In this document: positions 16,082 to 27,782 of the stretch, piece by piece
Layout: every line of letters begins with the position of its first letter
Numbering within the stretch: position 1 is the stretch's first letter
Assembly (NCBI RefSeq): GCF_012676905.1
Contig: NZ_CP051428.1
Location: forward strand, 4,054,001 to 4,118,000
Reading direction: 5' to 3'
Length of the DNA: 64,000 bases
From: Paenibacillus albicereus
Lineage (GTDB): Bacteria; Bacillota; Bacilli; Paenibacillales; Paenibacillaceae
The notes under the pieces: generated by a model
The model's input: only the letters and a program-made list of their open reading frames with translations
Database searches by the model: none
Told to the model about the DNA's origin: nothing
Translations under genes and position numbers: made by a program

Positions 16082-17298
16082 GAGCCCCAGGTCAGGCCCG
16101 CCCGGGCGCTGCTCCCGCTTCCGGCCGTGCCGGCTTCGCCCGCCAGCTGCCGGTACTCCTGCTCCAGCTGCGCGGCGACCTGCGACCATTCGTAATACTG
16201 CGATACCATCGCGCGGCCGCGCTCGCCCATCTGCTCCCGCAGCTCGGGATCGTCCAGCAGCCGGGACGCCGCGTCCGCCACCTGCGCCGGATCGACCGGC
16301 GTCGCCAGTCCCGCGCCCTCGGCGACGACTTCGCGCCAGATGTTCACCTTGTCGGAGATGACGACCGGCACGCCGCAGGCCATCGCCTCGACGACGGCGA
16401 TGCCGAAGTTCTCGGAGTACGACGGCAGCAGGAACAGGTCGGCGTCGCGCAGCACGGCGAGCTTGTCCGCTCCGGTCAGCATGCCGGTGAAGATCGCGAA
16501 CTCGCTCAAGGACGCCGCCTTCAGCCATTCCCGCACCTTCTGCCCGTAGTTCTCGTCATCCGGTCCGGTCAGCACGAGCACCGTGTCGGGATGCCGCCGG
16601 TGAATTTCGCGGAACGCTTCCACAAGCACGTCCAGCCCTTTTTTGAAGTTGATGCGGCTGAAGAACAGCAGCATCTTTTTGCCTTCCAGCAGCTTGTACC
16701 GGGAGCGGAACGTTCCCTTCGGCGGCAGCTCGCGGTAGTCGGAGGAGTTGACGCCGTTCGGGACGACGAAGCCGGGGCTTCCGTGCACGTAAGGCTCGGC
16801 CAGCAGCAGCTCCTCCTCGGTGGTGTAATGCAAGGCGTCGGCGAGGCGGATGTTGCGGTCTTCGAACAGCGTCTCCATGATCTTCTTGCGATAGCGATGG
16901 CGCGCGTACATGACCGGATCGAGCGTCCCGTGCGGACGGACGATGTAGGGCACGCCATGCTTCCGCGCATAGTGCCCGGCGGCCATCCCGTGGAACAGAT
17001 AGAGCGAGTGGATATGCACGATGTCGAAGTTCGGAATCTCCTTTTTCAGGGCAGCCGCCATCGCCGGCGAAGTGCGCCAGAACTTCGGCTGGACGACCGG
17101 GAAATACCGTACGTCCACTCCGTTCTTGCGGATGATCCGATCCGTGGGCACCTCCAGCACGCCGTCCCCGTCCTGATTGGTCGTGAAGATCGTCACGTCG
17201 TGGCCGCGCGCCGCGAGGGCAGCCGACATCTCCATTCCCGCTTTCGCCGGGCCTCCGTAGCGGGGCGCCAGATTGGCGATCACATGCAGTATTTTCAT
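16078..17298 (-). CDS. Family 4 glycosyltransferase
   Basis: 406 residues, the usual length. The N-terminal loop is APRYGGPAKAGMEMSAALAARGH; the C-terminal domain has RINFKKGLDVLVEAFREI and the donor-binding ENFGIAVVEAMACGVPVV with the conserved E-x7-E motif. It should transfer a sugar from a nucleotide donor, by a retaining mechanism, onto the undecaprenyl-linked chain. Donor and acceptor are unknown. It overlaps the WcaF gene by four bases, so these two products may act in sequence. No N-terminal signal, so cytoplasmic. Confidence 0.88.
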   Translation of the reverse strand: MKILHVIANLAPRYGGPAKAGMEMSAALAARGHDVTIFTTNQDGDGVLEVPTDRIIRKNGVDVRYFPVVQPKFWRTSPAMAAALKKEIPNFDIVHIHSLYLFHGMAAGHYARKHGVPYIVRPHGTLDPVMYARHRYRKKIMETLFEDRNIRLADALHYTTEEELLLAEPYVHGSPGFVVPNGVNSSDYRELPPKGTFRSRYKLLEGKKMLLFFSRINFKKGLDVLVEAFREIHRRHPDTVLVLTGPDDENYGQKVREWLKAASLSEFAIFTGMLTGADKLAVLRDADLFLLPSYSENFGIAVVEAMACGVPVVISDKVNIWREVVAEGAGLATPVDPAQVADAASRLLDDPELREQMGERGRAMVSQYYEWSQVAAQLEQEYRQLAGEAGTAGSGSSARAGLTWGS

Positions 17299-17325
17299 CC
17301 CTTCACTTCCCTGTTCTCAAAATGG

Positions 17326-18474
17326 TCAGCCGGACAGCTTGCCCGCGCTCGGCAAGGAGCCGCCTGCGGAATCGGCCGCATTGCCGCCGATTCGCTGCAG
17401 GATGTCATGCAGCCTCGCCGTATAATTCGCATAGCTGAAGTGGCCGAGTCCTTCCGGCACCTCGCCGCGCCGCTTGGCGAGCAAGCGCAGGATTCCGCCT
17501 TGCACTTGCTCGGGATCGGCGGGATCGATCAGCTCGCCGAGCTTGCCATGCATCAGCGCCTCGCTGCTGCCGTCCTTGCTGGAGGCGAGCACCGGCACGC
17601 CGCAGGCCATCGCCTCCAGCAGCACGATGCCGAAGCCCTCGCCGTGGCTCGGCATCGCGAAGCCGTCGGCGAGCCGGTAATGGTCGGCTTTCTCTTCCTC
17701 CGCGATCAGTCCCGCGAAAACGACCGCGTCCGCGACGCCGAGCGCATTCGCCTTGGCCTCCAGCCGCGCCCGATCGCTGCCGTCGCCGACGATCAGATAG
17801 CGCAGCCGAGGCACCTGCTGCTTCAGCTTCGGCATCGCCTCGAGCACCTCGTCGAAGCCCTTGCGCCGATCCTGGCCCGCTAGCCGGCCGAGCGTCATGA
17901 CGATGCGGTCCTCCGGCCGCAGCCCGTAGCGCTCCATCAGATAGCCCGGTCGCGGACCCGGCGTGAACCGTCCCGGCTCGAACGAGTTGGGCAGCACGTA
18001 GGACGGAACGCCGGCGAGGCCGGACCAGCCGCAGAAGCGCTCCAGCGTCAGCCGGCTGACGGAGATGACGGCATCCAGCTGGTTCAGCGCCCAGCCGGTC
18101 CCGCCTCGCGTGACCGGATCCCAGGCGTCGATGCCGTGGATGACGAGCGCCAGCTTGGCTCCGGTCATTTTCTTGGCAAGCGCCGCGAACGGCAGCAGGT
18201 TGATATGGCCGCATAGGATGACGTCGCTTCCTCTCGCTCGCCCCAGCAGCGAGCCGAGCACCGTTTTCAGGTAACGCGGCTTGCTGTTCAGGCCGGCGGT
18301 CACGTAGTCGAGCTTCGCCGGCAGGTCGCCGGGCGGATAAGGCATGATGCGGGGGATGGCCGTGGCCCGCTCGACCTCAGGACTGGAGCAGACGGCGCCG
18401 AGGAGGTCGCGGTTGAATTTGGCGATGCCGCCGTGTCCGCCATAGGCGTCGGTGAGCAGTACAAGCGGCTTCAT
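17326..18474 (-). CDS. Family 4 glycosyltransferase
   Basis: 382 residues. The start has the glycine-rich acceptor loop DAYGGHGGIAKFNRDLL, and AAAGGAG lies 10 bases before the ATG. The C-terminal donor domain holds GRLAGQDRRKGFDEVLEAM and HGEGFGIVLLEAMACGVPVL with the E-x7-E catalytic pair. It is a cytoplasmic retaining glycosyltransferase of the EPS operon. The last 20 residues are Ser/Gly-rich and look unstructured. It lies 16 bases from the polymerase gene upstream and 27 bases from the next glycosyltransferase, so it is within one transcript. Confidence 0.88.
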   Translation of the reverse strand: MKPLVLLTDAYGGHGGIAKFNRDLLGAVCSSPEVERATAIPRIMPYPPGDLPAKLDYVTAGLNSKPRYLKTVLGSLLGRARGSDVILCGHINLLPFAALAKKMTGAKLALVIHGIDAWDPVTRGGTGWALNQLDAVISVSRLTLERFCGWSGLAGVPSYVLPNSFEPGRFTPGPRPGYLMERYGLRPEDRIVMTLGRLAGQDRRKGFDEVLEAMPKLKQQVPRLRYLIVGDGSDRARLEAKANALGVADAVVFAGLIAEEEKADHYRLADGFAMPSHGEGFGIVLLEAMACGVPVLASSKDGSSEALMHGKLGELIDPADPEQVQGGILRLLAKRRGEVPEGLGHFSYANYTARLHDILQRIGGNAADSAGGSLPSAGKLSG

Positions 18475-18490
18475 CGAATCAGGTCTCCTT

Positions 18491-19864
18491 TCAGGTTGGC
18501 ATCGGAGCGGCTGCCCGGCTCGGCGCCCCGGAATCGGAGCGGCTCGCCTCGCGGTCCGTCAGCACCGCCCAGCAGGCGGCCAGCAGGAACAGGTAGACGA
18601 ACTGCTCCAGAATGTTCGTCGAGATACAAAGCACGAAGTTGACGACGACGAACACGTACAGCTGCAGGCTCCTGCTCCCGAGCTTGCGCAGCAAGCCTGG
18701 CGCGGCGGCGATCGCCGCCGCAAGCAGCAGCGACAGCGACAGCAAGCCATACTGCGTCAGGATCGAGTTGAACGTGCCGTCCATGATCTGGTGATCGAGC
18801 TCGACCTCGAGCTGCTTGTTCAGATTGACGCCGGCATTCGTGCCGTAGCCGATGCCGTCGCCGAACAGGACGACGCTGAGCGGGTTCGAGGTGAAGAAGC
18901 CGGTCAGCATGTCGATCCTGCCGCCTTCCACTTGCGCCTCGACGATGCTGCCGCGGTCGGCCATCAGCGTCGCCGCCTGCACGCCTCCCATGAGCGCGAG
19001 CAGAGAGAAGCAGATGATGGCCGGCGTCAGATAGGCCGATCCGGGCCGCTTCCGCCCGAGAAACACCTTTTCGACGAGCAGGAAGAACACGATCAGGAAG
19101 CAGCCGATGATGGCCGAGCGCGTGCCGGACATGCCGGCAACGCCAAGCGCAAGCAGCTGCAGGACCGGTCCCAGCCTGCGCTGCGCGACTCCGAGCTGCG
19201 GCCGGGCCGCATACAGGATCATCGCGCTTCCAAGCGCCATGTAGCCGGCGATCGAGATGCCTCCGAACGTGCCGATCAGCCGCAGGGAGAAAGGATTCAC
19301 GACGCCGAACCGACTGGTGAACAGGACGTACTGGATCGCCAGCACGATGAATTCGACCGCCAGCAGCCAGCCGATGCAGCGGGCAAGCGTGCGGACGAAG
19401 TCCGTCCGTCCGCGGATGAAGCCGATCGCCTTGATGCAGAACAGGATGAGCAGGAGCGATCGCCCTCCGGCAGCCACCTGGTACACGTTGACCGCCGACT
19501 CCCGGAAGGCGAGGACGGCGCTGCCATAGAGCAGGAGCAGAAGCACGGGCAGGTAATGGGCCGCCAGCCGGTAGCGCTCTTGCTTGCGCACGTCGATCCA
19601 GAAGAACAGCCCGAGCAGCGCGACCATCAGGATGTCCTTCACGTACCGGATGCTCGGCCCGAACAGCGGCTCGCCGATCGCGAACTTGGCATAAGACACG
19701 CGCATGTTCGCGATATCGTTGAGCGCCTCCGGCAAATACGCCATCGAGGCGAAAACGAAGTAGGCGATCAGCCCCCTGCGCGCCCAGTCCTCCAACGACG
19801 CTCCCCCGGAGCGGCCGCCCCGGCGGAAAGCGGGCTGCAGCGAATTGGACCTTGCCATGGCCAT
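18491..19864 (-). CDS. Wzy-type EPS polymerase / O-antigen ligase family protein
   Basis: 457 residues, with about 10 to 12 membrane segments, for example FVFASMAYLPEALNDI, YRLAAHYLPVLLLLLYG and AIIGCFLIVFFLL. A large extracellular loop between residues 300 and 360, with FGDGIGYGTNAGVNLNKQ, is typical for the Wzy group. In Wzx/Wzy systems this protein joins repeat units on the outer face of the membrane. The family is too diverse for direct recognition; position between glycosyltransferases and gmd supports it. The start lies five bases from the gmd stop; its ribosome binding site is weak. Confidence 0.8.
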   Translation of the reverse strand: MAMARSNSLQPAFRRGGRSGGASLEDWARRGLIAYFVFASMAYLPEALNDIANMRVSYAKFAIGEPLFGPSIRYVKDILMVALLGLFFWIDVRKQERYRLAAHYLPVLLLLLYGSAVLAFRESAVNVYQVAAGGRSLLLILFCIKAIGFIRGRTDFVRTLARCIGWLLAVEFIVLAIQYVLFTSRFGVVNPFSLRLIGTFGGISIAGYMALGSAMILYAARPQLGVAQRRLGPVLQLLALGVAGMSGTRSAIIGCFLIVFFLLVEKVFLGRKRPGSAYLTPAIICFSLLALMGGVQAATLMADRGSIVEAQVEGGRIDMLTGFFTSNPLSVVLFGDGIGYGTNAGVNLNKQLEVELDHQIMDGTFNSILTQYGLLSLSLLLAAAIAAAPGLLRKLGSRSLQLYVFVVVNFVLCISTNILEQFVYLFLLAACWAVLTDREASRSDSGAPSRAAAPMPT

Positions 19865-19868
19865 GGCC

Positions 19869-21868
<2,000 letters not shown>

Positions 21869-21901
21869 GTCCTTCACTCCTTGCTTCCGGTTAGATGCCG
21901 C

Positions 21902-22576
21902 TTAAAACGCGTCCTTGCTGCCGAGCAGCACCCGCACGGTCCGCAGCAGGATGCGCATGTCCATGCCGAGCGAGCGCTCGCGCACGTACCGCAGGTCGAG
22001 CTCGACCATCTGCTCGAACGTCAGGCTGCTGCGCCCGCTCACCTGCCACAGCCCGGTGCAGCCCGGCGTGACGTCGAGGCGCTGGCGGTCGTACGGCGTG
22101 TACTCCGCCACCTCGCGCGGCAGCGGCGGCCGCGGTCCGACGAGCGACATGCTGCCCTGCAGCACGTTGACCAGCTGCGGCAGCTCGTCGATGCTCGTCT
22201 TGCGGATGAAGCGGCCGACCCGCGTGATGCGCGGATCGTTCTTCATCTTGAACATCGCTCCCTGGACCTCGTTCTGCTCCAGCAGCTCCTTGAGCCGCTC
22301 CTCCGCGTTCGAGACCATCGAGCGGAACTTGTACATGCGGAACGGCTTGCCGTCCTTGCCGACGCGCGTCTGGTAGAAAAACACGCTGCCCTTCGGGTCC
22401 TCGAGCTTGATCAGCAGGCCGATCAGCACGAACACCGGACTGAGCAGCACGAGGCCGATCAGCGAGCAGACGACGTCGAGCGCCCGCTTCATGCCTTCGT
22501 ACAAAGCGATCTGCCGCGCCTGCGCCGGACAGCTGCCTGCCGCCACCATTTCCTCGCTTCGGTCTGGATAAGCCAA
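21902..22576 (-). CDS. Undecaprenyl-phosphate sugar phosphotransferase (WcaJ-like)
   Basis: 224 residues. The start is TTG, with GAGGTG seven bases upstream; no ATG fits. It starts EPS assembly by moving a sugar-1-phosphate (often glucose or galactose) from UDP-sugar to undecaprenyl phosphate. Marks are one membrane helix (VVCSLIGLVLLSPVFVLIGL), the KFRSM motif, and SLVGPRPPLPREV followed by VTPGCTGLWQVSGRS. It is the short form with only the catalytic domain. Multi-pass N-terminal segments of full WcaJ are missing, as in Gram-positive homologues. Confidence 0.92.
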   Translation of the reverse strand: MAYPDRSEEMVAAGSCPAQARQIALYEGMKRALDVVCSLIGLVLLSPVFVLIGLLIKLEDPKGSVFFYQTRVGKDGKPFRMYKFRSMVSNAEERLKELLEQNEVQGAMFKMKNDPRITRVGRFIRKTSIDELPQLVNVLQGSMSLVGPRPPLPREVAEYTPYDRQRLDVTPGCTGLWQVSGRSSLTFEQMVELDLRYVRERSLGMDMRILLRTVRVLLGSKDAF

Positions 22577-22651
22577 GTGACCGCACCTCGCTTCCTTGGA
22601 TTCGTTCGCCCGGCGGCCGTCCGCCGGTCCGTCCCCCGGCTCATCGCCCGG

Positions 22652-23656
22652 TCAATTCGCCTGCTCCGCCGCCGACAGCTCCGCTCCCGGCACGTCCCTC
22701 GTCCACGCCTGGTAGTAGCTCGTGTTCTTGCCGTAGGAGTTGTCGAGTAGCACGCTCGGCTTGTCCATCAGGCAGGCGAGGATATGGCCGTGCAGCCGCG
22801 AGGTGACGATGCTGCCGTAATTCCCGAACTCGCGGATCGCCTTGTCCACCAGAAACTGCGAATACCGGTACCAGATGCGCCGGAGCAGCCCCTGAGTCCC
22901 GGGAAGCCGGTAGAGCTTCATCATCAGCACCAGCGCCTTGCGCTCCGCCGCCGTGTAGAGGCTCGTCCAGTCCTTGGAATCGGTTCTGGCTCCGGAGGCA
23001 GCCTCCAGCTTCTCCTGCTCGGCGGTTTTCTCGATGTCCGTCCGCAGGAAGAACAGCGTGCCGGCCGCGTCCGCCGGACCGGGAGAGTCGATCGGATAGA
23101 GCTGATGGGCCATGTCCGGGGACATCTGGACTTTGACGTTCTTGAATTTCTTGCGCGCCATCTCGTAGCTGAGCGTGTCCCGGACGTACAGATGCAGGTC
23201 GGGATGCCGGTTGAAGATGGCGGCCGTACGGCCGAAGTTCAGCTCGCTCTTGTAAAAGATCGTCTGCGGCAGCATCACGATCCGGTTGCCCGGGTAGCGC
23301 TCCACGATGCTCTCGCGCAGCAGCTGATGCTTGGCGTACAGATCGCCGAAGTTGCCGCCGCCGTGCAGGACGAGGATGCAGCCGGTCGGCACGCTCAGCC
23401 GGTCCGGAAAGTCGAGCACGCTGTAGCGGGCCCTCACCCGGATGCCGTAGGCTTTGAAAAAGGCCTCGGTCCCCTTCATGATGAGGATGTCGCCGCCGTT
23501 GCTGTGGACCGGATAGTCGATGTAGATGATCTCCGAGCCCTTCGGGATGCTGCGGGTGATGAGCGCCAGCCTTTCCTTGAGCTGCTCCATCGGATGCAGG
23601 CCTGGTCGGCCCGCCGCGTGCGGCGATTCGATCTCGGTCTTGCCCATGCGTTTCAT
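22652..23656 (-). CDS. Polysaccharide pyruvyl transferase family protein
   Basis: 334 residues from the ATG that overlaps the flippase stop as ATGA; AAGGGG lies four bases before it. A second ATG nine bases on has better spacing. It belongs to the family with CsaB, EpsI/EpsO and WcaK, which attach ketal-linked pyruvate to sugars from phosphoenolpyruvate. Seen are VHSNGGDILIMKGTEAFF, LHGGGNFGDLY and SRLHGHILACLMDKPSVLLDN near the C-terminus. It probably modifies the EPS unit; pyruvylation of a secondary wall polymer, the SLH ligand, is a second possibility. Confidence 0.88.
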   Translation of the reverse strand: MKRMGKTEIESPHAAGRPGLHPMEQLKERLALITRSIPKGSEIIYIDYPVHSNGGDILIMKGTEAFFKAYGIRVRARYSVLDFPDRLSVPTGCILVLHGGGNFGDLYAKHQLLRESIVERYPGNRIVMLPQTIFYKSELNFGRTAAIFNRHPDLHLYVRDTLSYEMARKKFKNVKVQMSPDMAHQLYPIDSPGPADAAGTLFFLRTDIEKTAEQEKLEAASGARTDSKDWTSLYTAAERKALVLMMKLYRLPGTQGLLRRIWYRYSQFLVDKAIREFGNYGSIVTSRLHGHILACLMDKPSVLLDNSYGKNTSYYQAWTRDVPGAELSAAEQAN

Positions 23657-25077
23657 GCTCCCCCTTCGGCGGCGGGTGCCGCCTTTCTTCTTGCTTGGAT
23701 TCGAGCCTTCAGGAACTTCAGATCCTCGCGGCCGGACAGGATGCCCCGGATCGGGACGCCGAACAGCAGCTTCATCGAGGCGATCGAGAACGCCATCCGG
23801 ATGAACGCGCCGCCGAGCAGCGCGAGCGCCAGTCCCTCCAGGCCCCAGACCGGCACGAAGGCGAAGAACAGGCCGATCGTGGCGGCGAGCGCCACCAGCT
23901 GCCGCACGAGCACCATGCCCGGCCGGCCCGTCGCGTTGAACGCCGAGGCGAGGATCCAGGAGCCGCCGCCGACGATGCACTCGATCGACAGCAGGTAGAA
24001 CGCGGCGGTCGAGCCGGCAAACTCAGGGCCGAACACGAGGCCGATCAGGCGGCCTCCGATCAGCATCCCAGGGACGACGGCGAGCGCCATGAGCGCCATC
24101 GACAGCCGGAATGCCCGGCTGACCGAAGCGATGACGACCTCCTTGCTCTCGCCTGTCACCTTCGGGAACACGACGCTCGTGATCGCGGTCTGCACGACGT
24201 TGAACATGCGGGAGAGCGCGTAGATGACGGAGTAGACGCCGAAGTCGCGCGGCGCAAGCAGCGCCAGAATGATCAGCTTGTCGAACTGGCCGTACAGCGT
24301 GCCGAGCAGGTCGGTGCCGTAGACGCGGCTGCCGTATCCGAGCATGGGGCCGGCGACGCGCCGGCTCCATGCCTGGCGCAGCGGCGCCCAGCCGAGCTCG
24401 TCCCGCATCGCGTACAGCGCCGCCGCGATGACCGCGCCGGTCGTCGCCAGATACACCGAGGCGGCGGCGGTCAGCGTCAGCGCGCCGGTCGCCCACAGCA
24501 GGACGAGTCCGGCGAGGTTGAGCAGCGGCACGTACAGCCGGATGCCGTTGTACACCCCGAACCTCGCGCGGCTCTGGGCGGCGGCGGCGATCAGATTGAC
24601 CGCCAGCGCCATCGGCACGGCGAGCGCCGCATAGAACCGGGCCGCCGCGATCGCCTCGGCGCTGTAGCCGTCCATCCACTGCGGCAGCAGCATCCAGGCG
24701 AGCGTCCCGGTCAGCAGGCTGACGGGCAGCAGCAGCGAGAAGGCCAGCGCCGCCGCTTCCTTCAGCGCCGCTCCGCGCTTCACCTGATAGATGAGCGAGG
24801 TCGGCAGGCCGAAGCCGGTCACTCCGGCCAGGAAGGCCGGCCAGAACAGGATCGCCGCCAGCTCTCCCTTGCCCTCCGCGCCGAGCAGGCGGGCCGTCAG
24901 GATGGAGCTCAGCGTGCCGAGCAGCAGGATAAGCAGGTTGGCTCCGCTCGTGCGGGCGATCGTCGCCAGCGCGCCTTTGCCGCGCAGCGCGCCGGCCAGG
25001 CGGCCGATCCGGCCCCGCCGCCGGGACGGCGGCTGCGCCGGGAGCGCGATTTCCGGCCGGATCGGGTCCAGACTCAT
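23653..25077 (-). CDS. Wzx-type polysaccharide flippase
   Basis: 474 residues with about 12 to 14 membrane segments, an MATE/MOP-superfamily layout. It starts with ARTSGANLLILLLGTLSSILTARLLGAEG, the first helices of the family, and has repeated six-helix halves. It would flip the lipid-linked repeat unit from the cytoplasm to the outer face. AAAGGAG lies eight bases before the ATG. It overlaps the pyruvyltransferase start by four bases. The last 20 residues are Ala/Lys/Arg-rich, facing the cytoplasm. Confidence 0.88.
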   Translation of the reverse strand: MSLDPIRPEIALPAQPPSRRRGRIGRLAGALRGKGALATIARTSGANLLILLLGTLSSILTARLLGAEGKGELAAILFWPAFLAGVTGFGLPTSLIYQVKRGAALKEAAALAFSLLLPVSLLTGTLAWMLLPQWMDGYSAEAIAAARFYAALAVPMALAVNLIAAAAQSRARFGVYNGIRLYVPLLNLAGLVLLWATGALTLTAAASVYLATTGAVIAAALYAMRDELGWAPLRQAWSRRVAGPMLGYGSRVYGTDLLGTLYGQFDKLIILALLAPRDFGVYSVIYALSRMFNVVQTAITSVVFPKVTGESKEVVIASVSRAFRLSMALMALAVVPGMLIGGRLIGLVFGPEFAGSTAAFYLLSIECIVGGGSWILASAFNATGRPGMVLVRQLVALAATIGLFFAFVPVWGLEGLALALLGGAFIRMAFSIASMKLLFGVPIRGILSGREDLKFLKARIQARRKAAPAAEGGA

Positions 25078-25175
25078 GAACGATTCTCCTTTATGACGAT
25101 GATTAGAAATTATTCATAACGCGACCTTCGGGGTAGTAGGAACCATGCGCCTCATCCGCCCGGATCCGGGGGCGC

Positions 25176-26075
25176 TTACTTGAACCAGCCGAGCCGTCCG
25201 GCGATGTAGCCGCCGCTGTACTGGATGCGCCGCAGCTGCACCATCTGCTTTTGCGGATCGGGCAGCGACAGCAGCAGGAGCAGCGCCGAAGGGGCGATCT
25301 TGAGCGCCTGCTTCAGCATGTAGGCCGCTCCCCGGCCTCCGCGCGCGGCGTCGCTGATGCCTTGCCAGTACACCCGGCGGAGAAACCACTTGCGGCTGAT
25401 GCGGCTGCGGTCGATCTTGTGGTCGACGGCCGCATGCGGCGTGTAATACACCGTGCTGCTCTGACGGATGCGGCCGATCAGCTCGCTCTCCTCGTTGGAC
25501 AGCAGGCTGCTGCCGACGCGTCCGAGATCCTCGCGGAACGGCTCATGCTGCCGGAACAGCGACGCCCGGAAGGCGACATTGGCGCCGAACGGGATGCGCG
25601 GAGCTTCCATCTCGACGACGCGCGGCGCGTAGTCCAGCACCGTGTACAGCGTCTTGAACGCCTCCGGCAGCCAGGCCGGCTCGCCGCCCTCCCATACCGG
25701 ATCGATGCGCCCGCCGACGCAGCCGATCGCCGGGTCCCGCTCGAACACGTCGACGATCGCGCCCATCCACCCCGGCCGCGCCACCGCGTCGTCGTCGAGG
25801 AACAGGATGTACTCGCCCCGCGCCTCGCGGATCGCGCGGTTGCGCGCCGCCGACAGGCCGAGCTTGTCCTCGCGGATGCAGCGCACCCGCTCCGGCCCGA
25901 CGCCGGGGCGCTGCTGGATGGCTCGCACCGCCTCGGCGGTGCCATCGGTCGAGCGGTTGTCGATGACGAGCACCTCGTACTGCGCTTCGTCGACCTGCTG
26001 GGCCAGCACGCTGTTCACCGCTTCCGCCGTATCCTTGGCGCGATTGTGCGTGCAGATGGCAACGGTCACCTTCAT
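25176..26075 (-). CDS. Family 2 glycosyltransferase
   Basis: 299 residues from the ATG at 26075, placed by the start of the fold (VTVAICTHNRAKDTAEAV). GT-A fold marks are LVIDNRSTDGTAEAV, the DXD-like LFLDDDAVARPG and, near the C-terminus, a hydrophobic segment ALKIAPSALLLLLSLP. It should be an inverting cytoplasmic or membrane-associated transferase acting in EPS assembly. Donor unknown. The start overlaps the galU stop by one or two bases; the ribosome binding site is weak, so translation is probably coupled. Confidence 0.88.
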   Translation of the reverse strand: MKVTVAICTHNRAKDTAEAVNSVLAQQVDEAQYEVLVIDNRSTDGTAEAVRAIQQRPGVGPERVRCIREDKLGLSAARNRAIREARGEYILFLDDDAVARPGWMGAIVDVFERDPAIGCVGGRIDPVWEGGEPAWLPEAFKTLYTVLDYAPRVVEMEAPRIPFGANVAFRASLFRQHEPFREDLGRVGSSLLSNEESELIGRIRQSSTVYYTPHAAVDHKIDRSRISRKWFLRRVYWQGISDAARGGRGAAYMLKQALKIAPSALLLLLSLPDPQKQMVQLRRIQYSGGYIAGRLGWFK

Positions 26076-26076
26076 G

Positions 26077-26991
26077 CTACTCGCCCCGTGCCGCCATGAG
26101 GCCCCGGCCAAGCTCCCGCTCGAGCATCTCGCTCATCTCCGCCAGCAGCGGATGACGCAGCTCCGGGTTGCGGATCGCGAACTCCAGCGACGTCAGGATG
26201 AAGCCGAGCTTTTCTCCGACGTCATAGCGGATGCCCTCGAAGTCGTAGGCGAATACGCCCTGGCTTTCGTTGAGCCGCTGAATCGCGTCGGTCAGCTGAA
26301 TCTCCCCGCCGGCGCCGATCTCCTGACGGCCGAGGTAGTCGAAGATTTCCGGCGTCAGCACGTAGCGGCCCATGATGGCCAGGTTCGACGGAGCCTCGCC
26401 CGGAGCGGGCTTCTCGACGAAGCGGCTGACGCCGTGCAGACGGCTCTGCGGCACTTCGATATGGCCGATCGGATCGACGATGCCGTAGCGGTGCGTCTGG
26501 TCGACGCCGACCGTCTGCACGCCGATGACCGACTTGCCGGAGCGCTCGTACTGCTCGATGAGCTGACGGGTGCACGGCGTGTCCGACTGCACGATGTCGT
26601 CGCCGAGCAGCACGGCGAACGGCTCGTTACCGATGAAGTTGCGGGCGCACCAGACGGCATGGCCGAGTCCCTTCGCTTCCTTTTGACGTATGTAATGGAT
26701 CTCGACGTTGGAGGAGCGGCGCACCTTCTCCAGAATGTCGAACTTGCCCTTCTCCTCCAGCGTATGCTCCAGCTCGAAGGCGATGTCGAAGTGATCCTCG
26801 ATCGCCCGCTTGCCCTTGCCGGTGACGACGATGATGTCCTCGATGCCGGATTCGATCGCTTCCTCTACGATGTACTGGATGGTCGGCTTGTCGACGATCG
26901 GCAGCATTTCCTTCGGCATCGCCTTCGTCGCGGGCAAGAACCTCGTTCCGAGCCCTGCCGCAGGGATAATCGCTTTCCTTACTTTCTGCAT
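26077..26991 (-). CDS. galU: UTP-glucose-1-phosphate uridylyltransferase
   Basis: 304 residues, usual length. It makes UDP-glucose, here for Ugd and for transferases. Marks are the nucleotide loop [34 protein letters not shown] and the catalytic region [13 protein letters not shown]. The ATG at 26991 is chosen because AAGGG lies nine bases before it; the ATG at 27000 touches its site. A 92-base gap follows the kinase gene. The organism likely has another galU for housekeeping; that cannot be seen here. Confidence 0.95.
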   Translation of the reverse strand: MQKVRKAIIPAAGLGTRFLPATKAMPKEMLPIVDKPTIQYIVEEAIESGIEDIIVVTGKGKRAIEDHFDIAFELEHTLEEKGKFDILEKVRRSSNVEIHYIRQKEAKGLGHAVWCARNFIGNEPFAVLLGDDIVQSDTPCTRQLIEQYERSGKSVIGVQTVGVDQTHRYGIVDPIGHIEVPQSRLHGVSRFVEKPAPGEAPSNLAIMGRYVLTPEIFDYLGRQEIGAGGEIQLTDAIQRLNESQGVFAYDFEGIRYDVGEKLGFILTSLEFAIRNPELRHPLLAEMSEMLERELGRGLMAARGE

Positions 26992-27083
26992 GCCCCTCAT
27001 CCCTTCTGTGAATCGGATTGGTGTTGCGCTCTCGGCCCGCCCTGCTCCGGTCCGGGCCGGTCCCGTCCGCGGACGATCCGGCT

Positions 27084-27782
27084 CTAGGCCTGCTGCTCGT
27101 CCCCGCCGTAGTAGTAATAGTAGTAGCCGCCTCCGCTTGAGCGGTCCACGTTGTTGAGCACGACGCCGAGCAGCCGCGAGCCCGCTTGCTCCAGCGCCGC
27201 CTTCGCTTTGCGGGCGACCTCGCTCTTGACCTTGCCGGAGTCGATGACGAGCAGCACGCCGTCGCATTTGCCCGCGACGATCTGCGCGTCGGTCACGGCC
27301 ATGATCGGCGGCGTATCGATGACGATCCGGTCGTAGCTGTCCTTCGCCTGCTCCAGCAGCGAGGCCATCGCCTTGGAGCCGAGCATCTCCGACGGATTGG
27401 GCGGCGTCTGGCCGGCCGTCAGCACATCGAGTCCATCGACCGCCGTCTCCTGGATGCCTTGCGTCAGGCTGCATCGTCCTTGCAGCACCGACGTCAGTCC
27501 CGCGCGGTTCGACAAGCCGAAAATATGATGCTGCGAAGGCTTCCGCATGTCGGCATCGATCAGCAGCACCTTTTGTCCGGTCTGCGCAAACGTTACCGCC
27601 ACATTGGCCGATGTCGTGCTTTTTCCTTCTCCGGCCCGGCATGAGGTCACCATGAGCAGGTCGACCGGTTCGTCGACGCCGGCATATTCGATGCCCGTCC
27701 GCAGCATGCGGTACGACTCGGAGATCGGCGATTTCGGATTGTTCTGGGCGATCAGGCTCCAGCTACGCGTCGAGCGTGACAT
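27084..27782 (-). CDS. Bacterial tyrosine kinase (CpsD/YwqD-like)
   Basis: 232 residues. It is the cytoplasmic half of a split BY-kinase. Walker A is [16 protein letters not shown], Walker A' is [14 protein letters not shown] and Walker B is [10 protein letters not shown]. The C-terminus carries the autophosphorylation cluster of six tyrosines in a glycine-rich tail ([13 protein letters not shown]). Phosphorylation of this tail controls polymer length together with the CpsC partner. The start overlaps the end of the CpsC gene by 20 bases. It also phosphorylates Ugd in Bacillus relatives, an attractive link here since ugd is in the same operon. Confidence 0.93.
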   Translation of the reverse strand: MSRSTRSWSLIAQNNPKSPISESYRMLRTGIEYAGVDEPVDLLMVTSCRAGEGKSTTSANVAVTFAQTGQKVLLIDADMRKPSQHHIFGLSNRAGLTSVLQGRCSLTQGIQETAVDGLDVLTAGQTPPNPSEMLGSKAMASLLEQAKDSYDRIVIDTPPIMAVTDAQIVAGKCDGVLLVIDSGKVKSEVARKAKAALEQAGSRLLGVVLNNVDRSSGGGYYYYYYGGDEQQA

